Assembly: GCA_021201295.1 (NCBI GenBank)
Contig: JAJQFE010000053.1
Coordinates: 1 to 46,263 of the forward strand
Source: Tannerellaceae bacterium
GTDB lineage: Bacteria; Bacteroidota; Bacteroidia; Bacteroidales; Tannerellaceae
Direction: 5' to 3'
Length of the DNA: 46,263 nucleotides
Shown here: one piece after another, positions 45,800 through 46,263 of the stretch
How the letters are laid out: every line of letters starts with the position of its first letter
Position numbering within the stretch: position 1 is the stretch's first letter
The notes under the pieces: model-generated
Database searches by the model: none
The model's input: the letters and a program-made list of their open reading frames with translations, nothing else
What the model was told of the DNA's origin: nothing
Translations under genes and position numbers: made by a program

Positions 45800-46263
45800 T
45801 TATTCGAATAGCCAATTTAAACTTATTCTAAATGAAGCACCTGTAAAATCTTCCGGTATAAGTAAATAAGGTTTTAAATAACTTAAATTCGGATGCAATT
45901 GAATATAATTATAAACTTTTTCTTCTATAGTAGAAAATTGAGATAAATAATTACTACTTATAGCTAAATTAATAGATAATACATTTAATTGATTATCTAG
46001 AAAAAAAGTATTCTTATTTTTTTAATGCTTCTACTTCTTCTGTAGAACAATTTTTAAATATATTTTGGTATTTATCTCTTTCTAACTCTTTTATTTTATC
46101 CCAATCTGCATCACGAAAATAACTAGATCGCCAATTTAATAAGTTTAGTTTAGTTAAAGGCATATCTTTAACTTCCAAATTTGCAATAATATCAGGTGTT
46201 TCTACTAATTTAAAATAGTGAAATTCCTGTGTGGCTGCTGGAAAGCTAACTAATAAATTAATT
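45800..46263 (-). pseudogene. AT-rich gene of unknown function, 3' part, with a homopolymer frameshift
   Basis: Minus strand from the window edge reads 82 residues (with LLVSFPAATQEFHYFKLVET and LLNWRSSYFRDADWDKIKEL) to a TAA at 46014. A +1 change of frame then gives 70 more coding-like residues (NTFFLDNQLNVLSINLAISS to SFRISLNWLFE) up to TAA 45800. The switch falls at a run of seven A (coding strand); with six A both parts are one frame. Base composition and codons (mostly A/T third positions) differ sharply from all neighbours, suggesting recent acquisition. I do not recognise the family. It is not found by simple length or start-codon rules because its start is outside the window. Confidence 0.65.

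Overview
The window looks like a chromosomal piece from the phylum Bacteroidota, order Bacteroidales. The main reasons are repeated Bacteroides-type promoters (TAnnTTTG boxes, several with a TTG/TTTG about 18-20 bases upstream), few Shine-Dalgarno sites, a GldH lipoprotein, families typical of the order (DUF6377, DUF4831, DUF3332, DUF2582, GH92, a SusD remnant) and the gene orders hpt-adk-obgE-pgeF and purH-mreBCD-mrdA-rodA. The family within the order is not resolved; a Tannerellaceae-like host is only a guess. No rRNA, tRNA or CRISPR array was found.

Positions 1-17,050 form an accessory region full of broken genes. In order: the tail of an AraC-type regulator, a tyrosine integrase with a one-base frameshift, a GH92 glycosidase with two in-frame TAG codons, an intact SGNH hydrolase, an OmpA-type lipoprotein with TAG and TAA inside, the 3' scrap of a short-chain dehydrogenase, a ParE/RelE-type toxin-antitoxin pair whose toxin has lost one T, a repeat-rich gap, an ECF sigma factor without its usual partners, an intact lipoprotein, the last part of a SusD gene, a DUF6377 regulator interrupted by TGA, and a MutS-like membrane ATPase with a one-base frameshift. 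Proline catabolism (proline dehydrogenase and pruA), an M48 peptidase and outer-membrane phospholipase A are intact within or beside this region.

From 17.1 to 45.6 kb the genes are intact and mostly housekeeping: a DUF3332 lipoprotein, an RluA-like protein that has lost its catalytic Asp, dsbD, mazG, a POT peptide transporter with a DUF4831 partner, nnr, the purine/GTPase run hpt-adk-obgE-pgeF-B3/B4, a small winged-helix protein, a coiled-coil protein with zapA, rny, an ABC-F ATPase, and the elongation operon purH-mreB-mreC-mreD-mrdA-rodA, which meets gldH and ricT end to end. A MITE-like repeat lies at 18.0 kb and a perfect 32-bp inverted repeat at 23.1 kb.

The last 0.5 kb becomes strongly AT-rich and holds the 3' end of an unrecognised gene with a frameshift in a homopolymer. 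The contrast between the decayed left third plus right edge and the intact core is the main large-scale signal. No clearly complete new system is visible. The items most worth checking are the overlapping toxin-antitoxin pair, the RluA-like protein without its catalytic residue, the 12-bp and 22-bp repeat arrays, and the MITE-like element.
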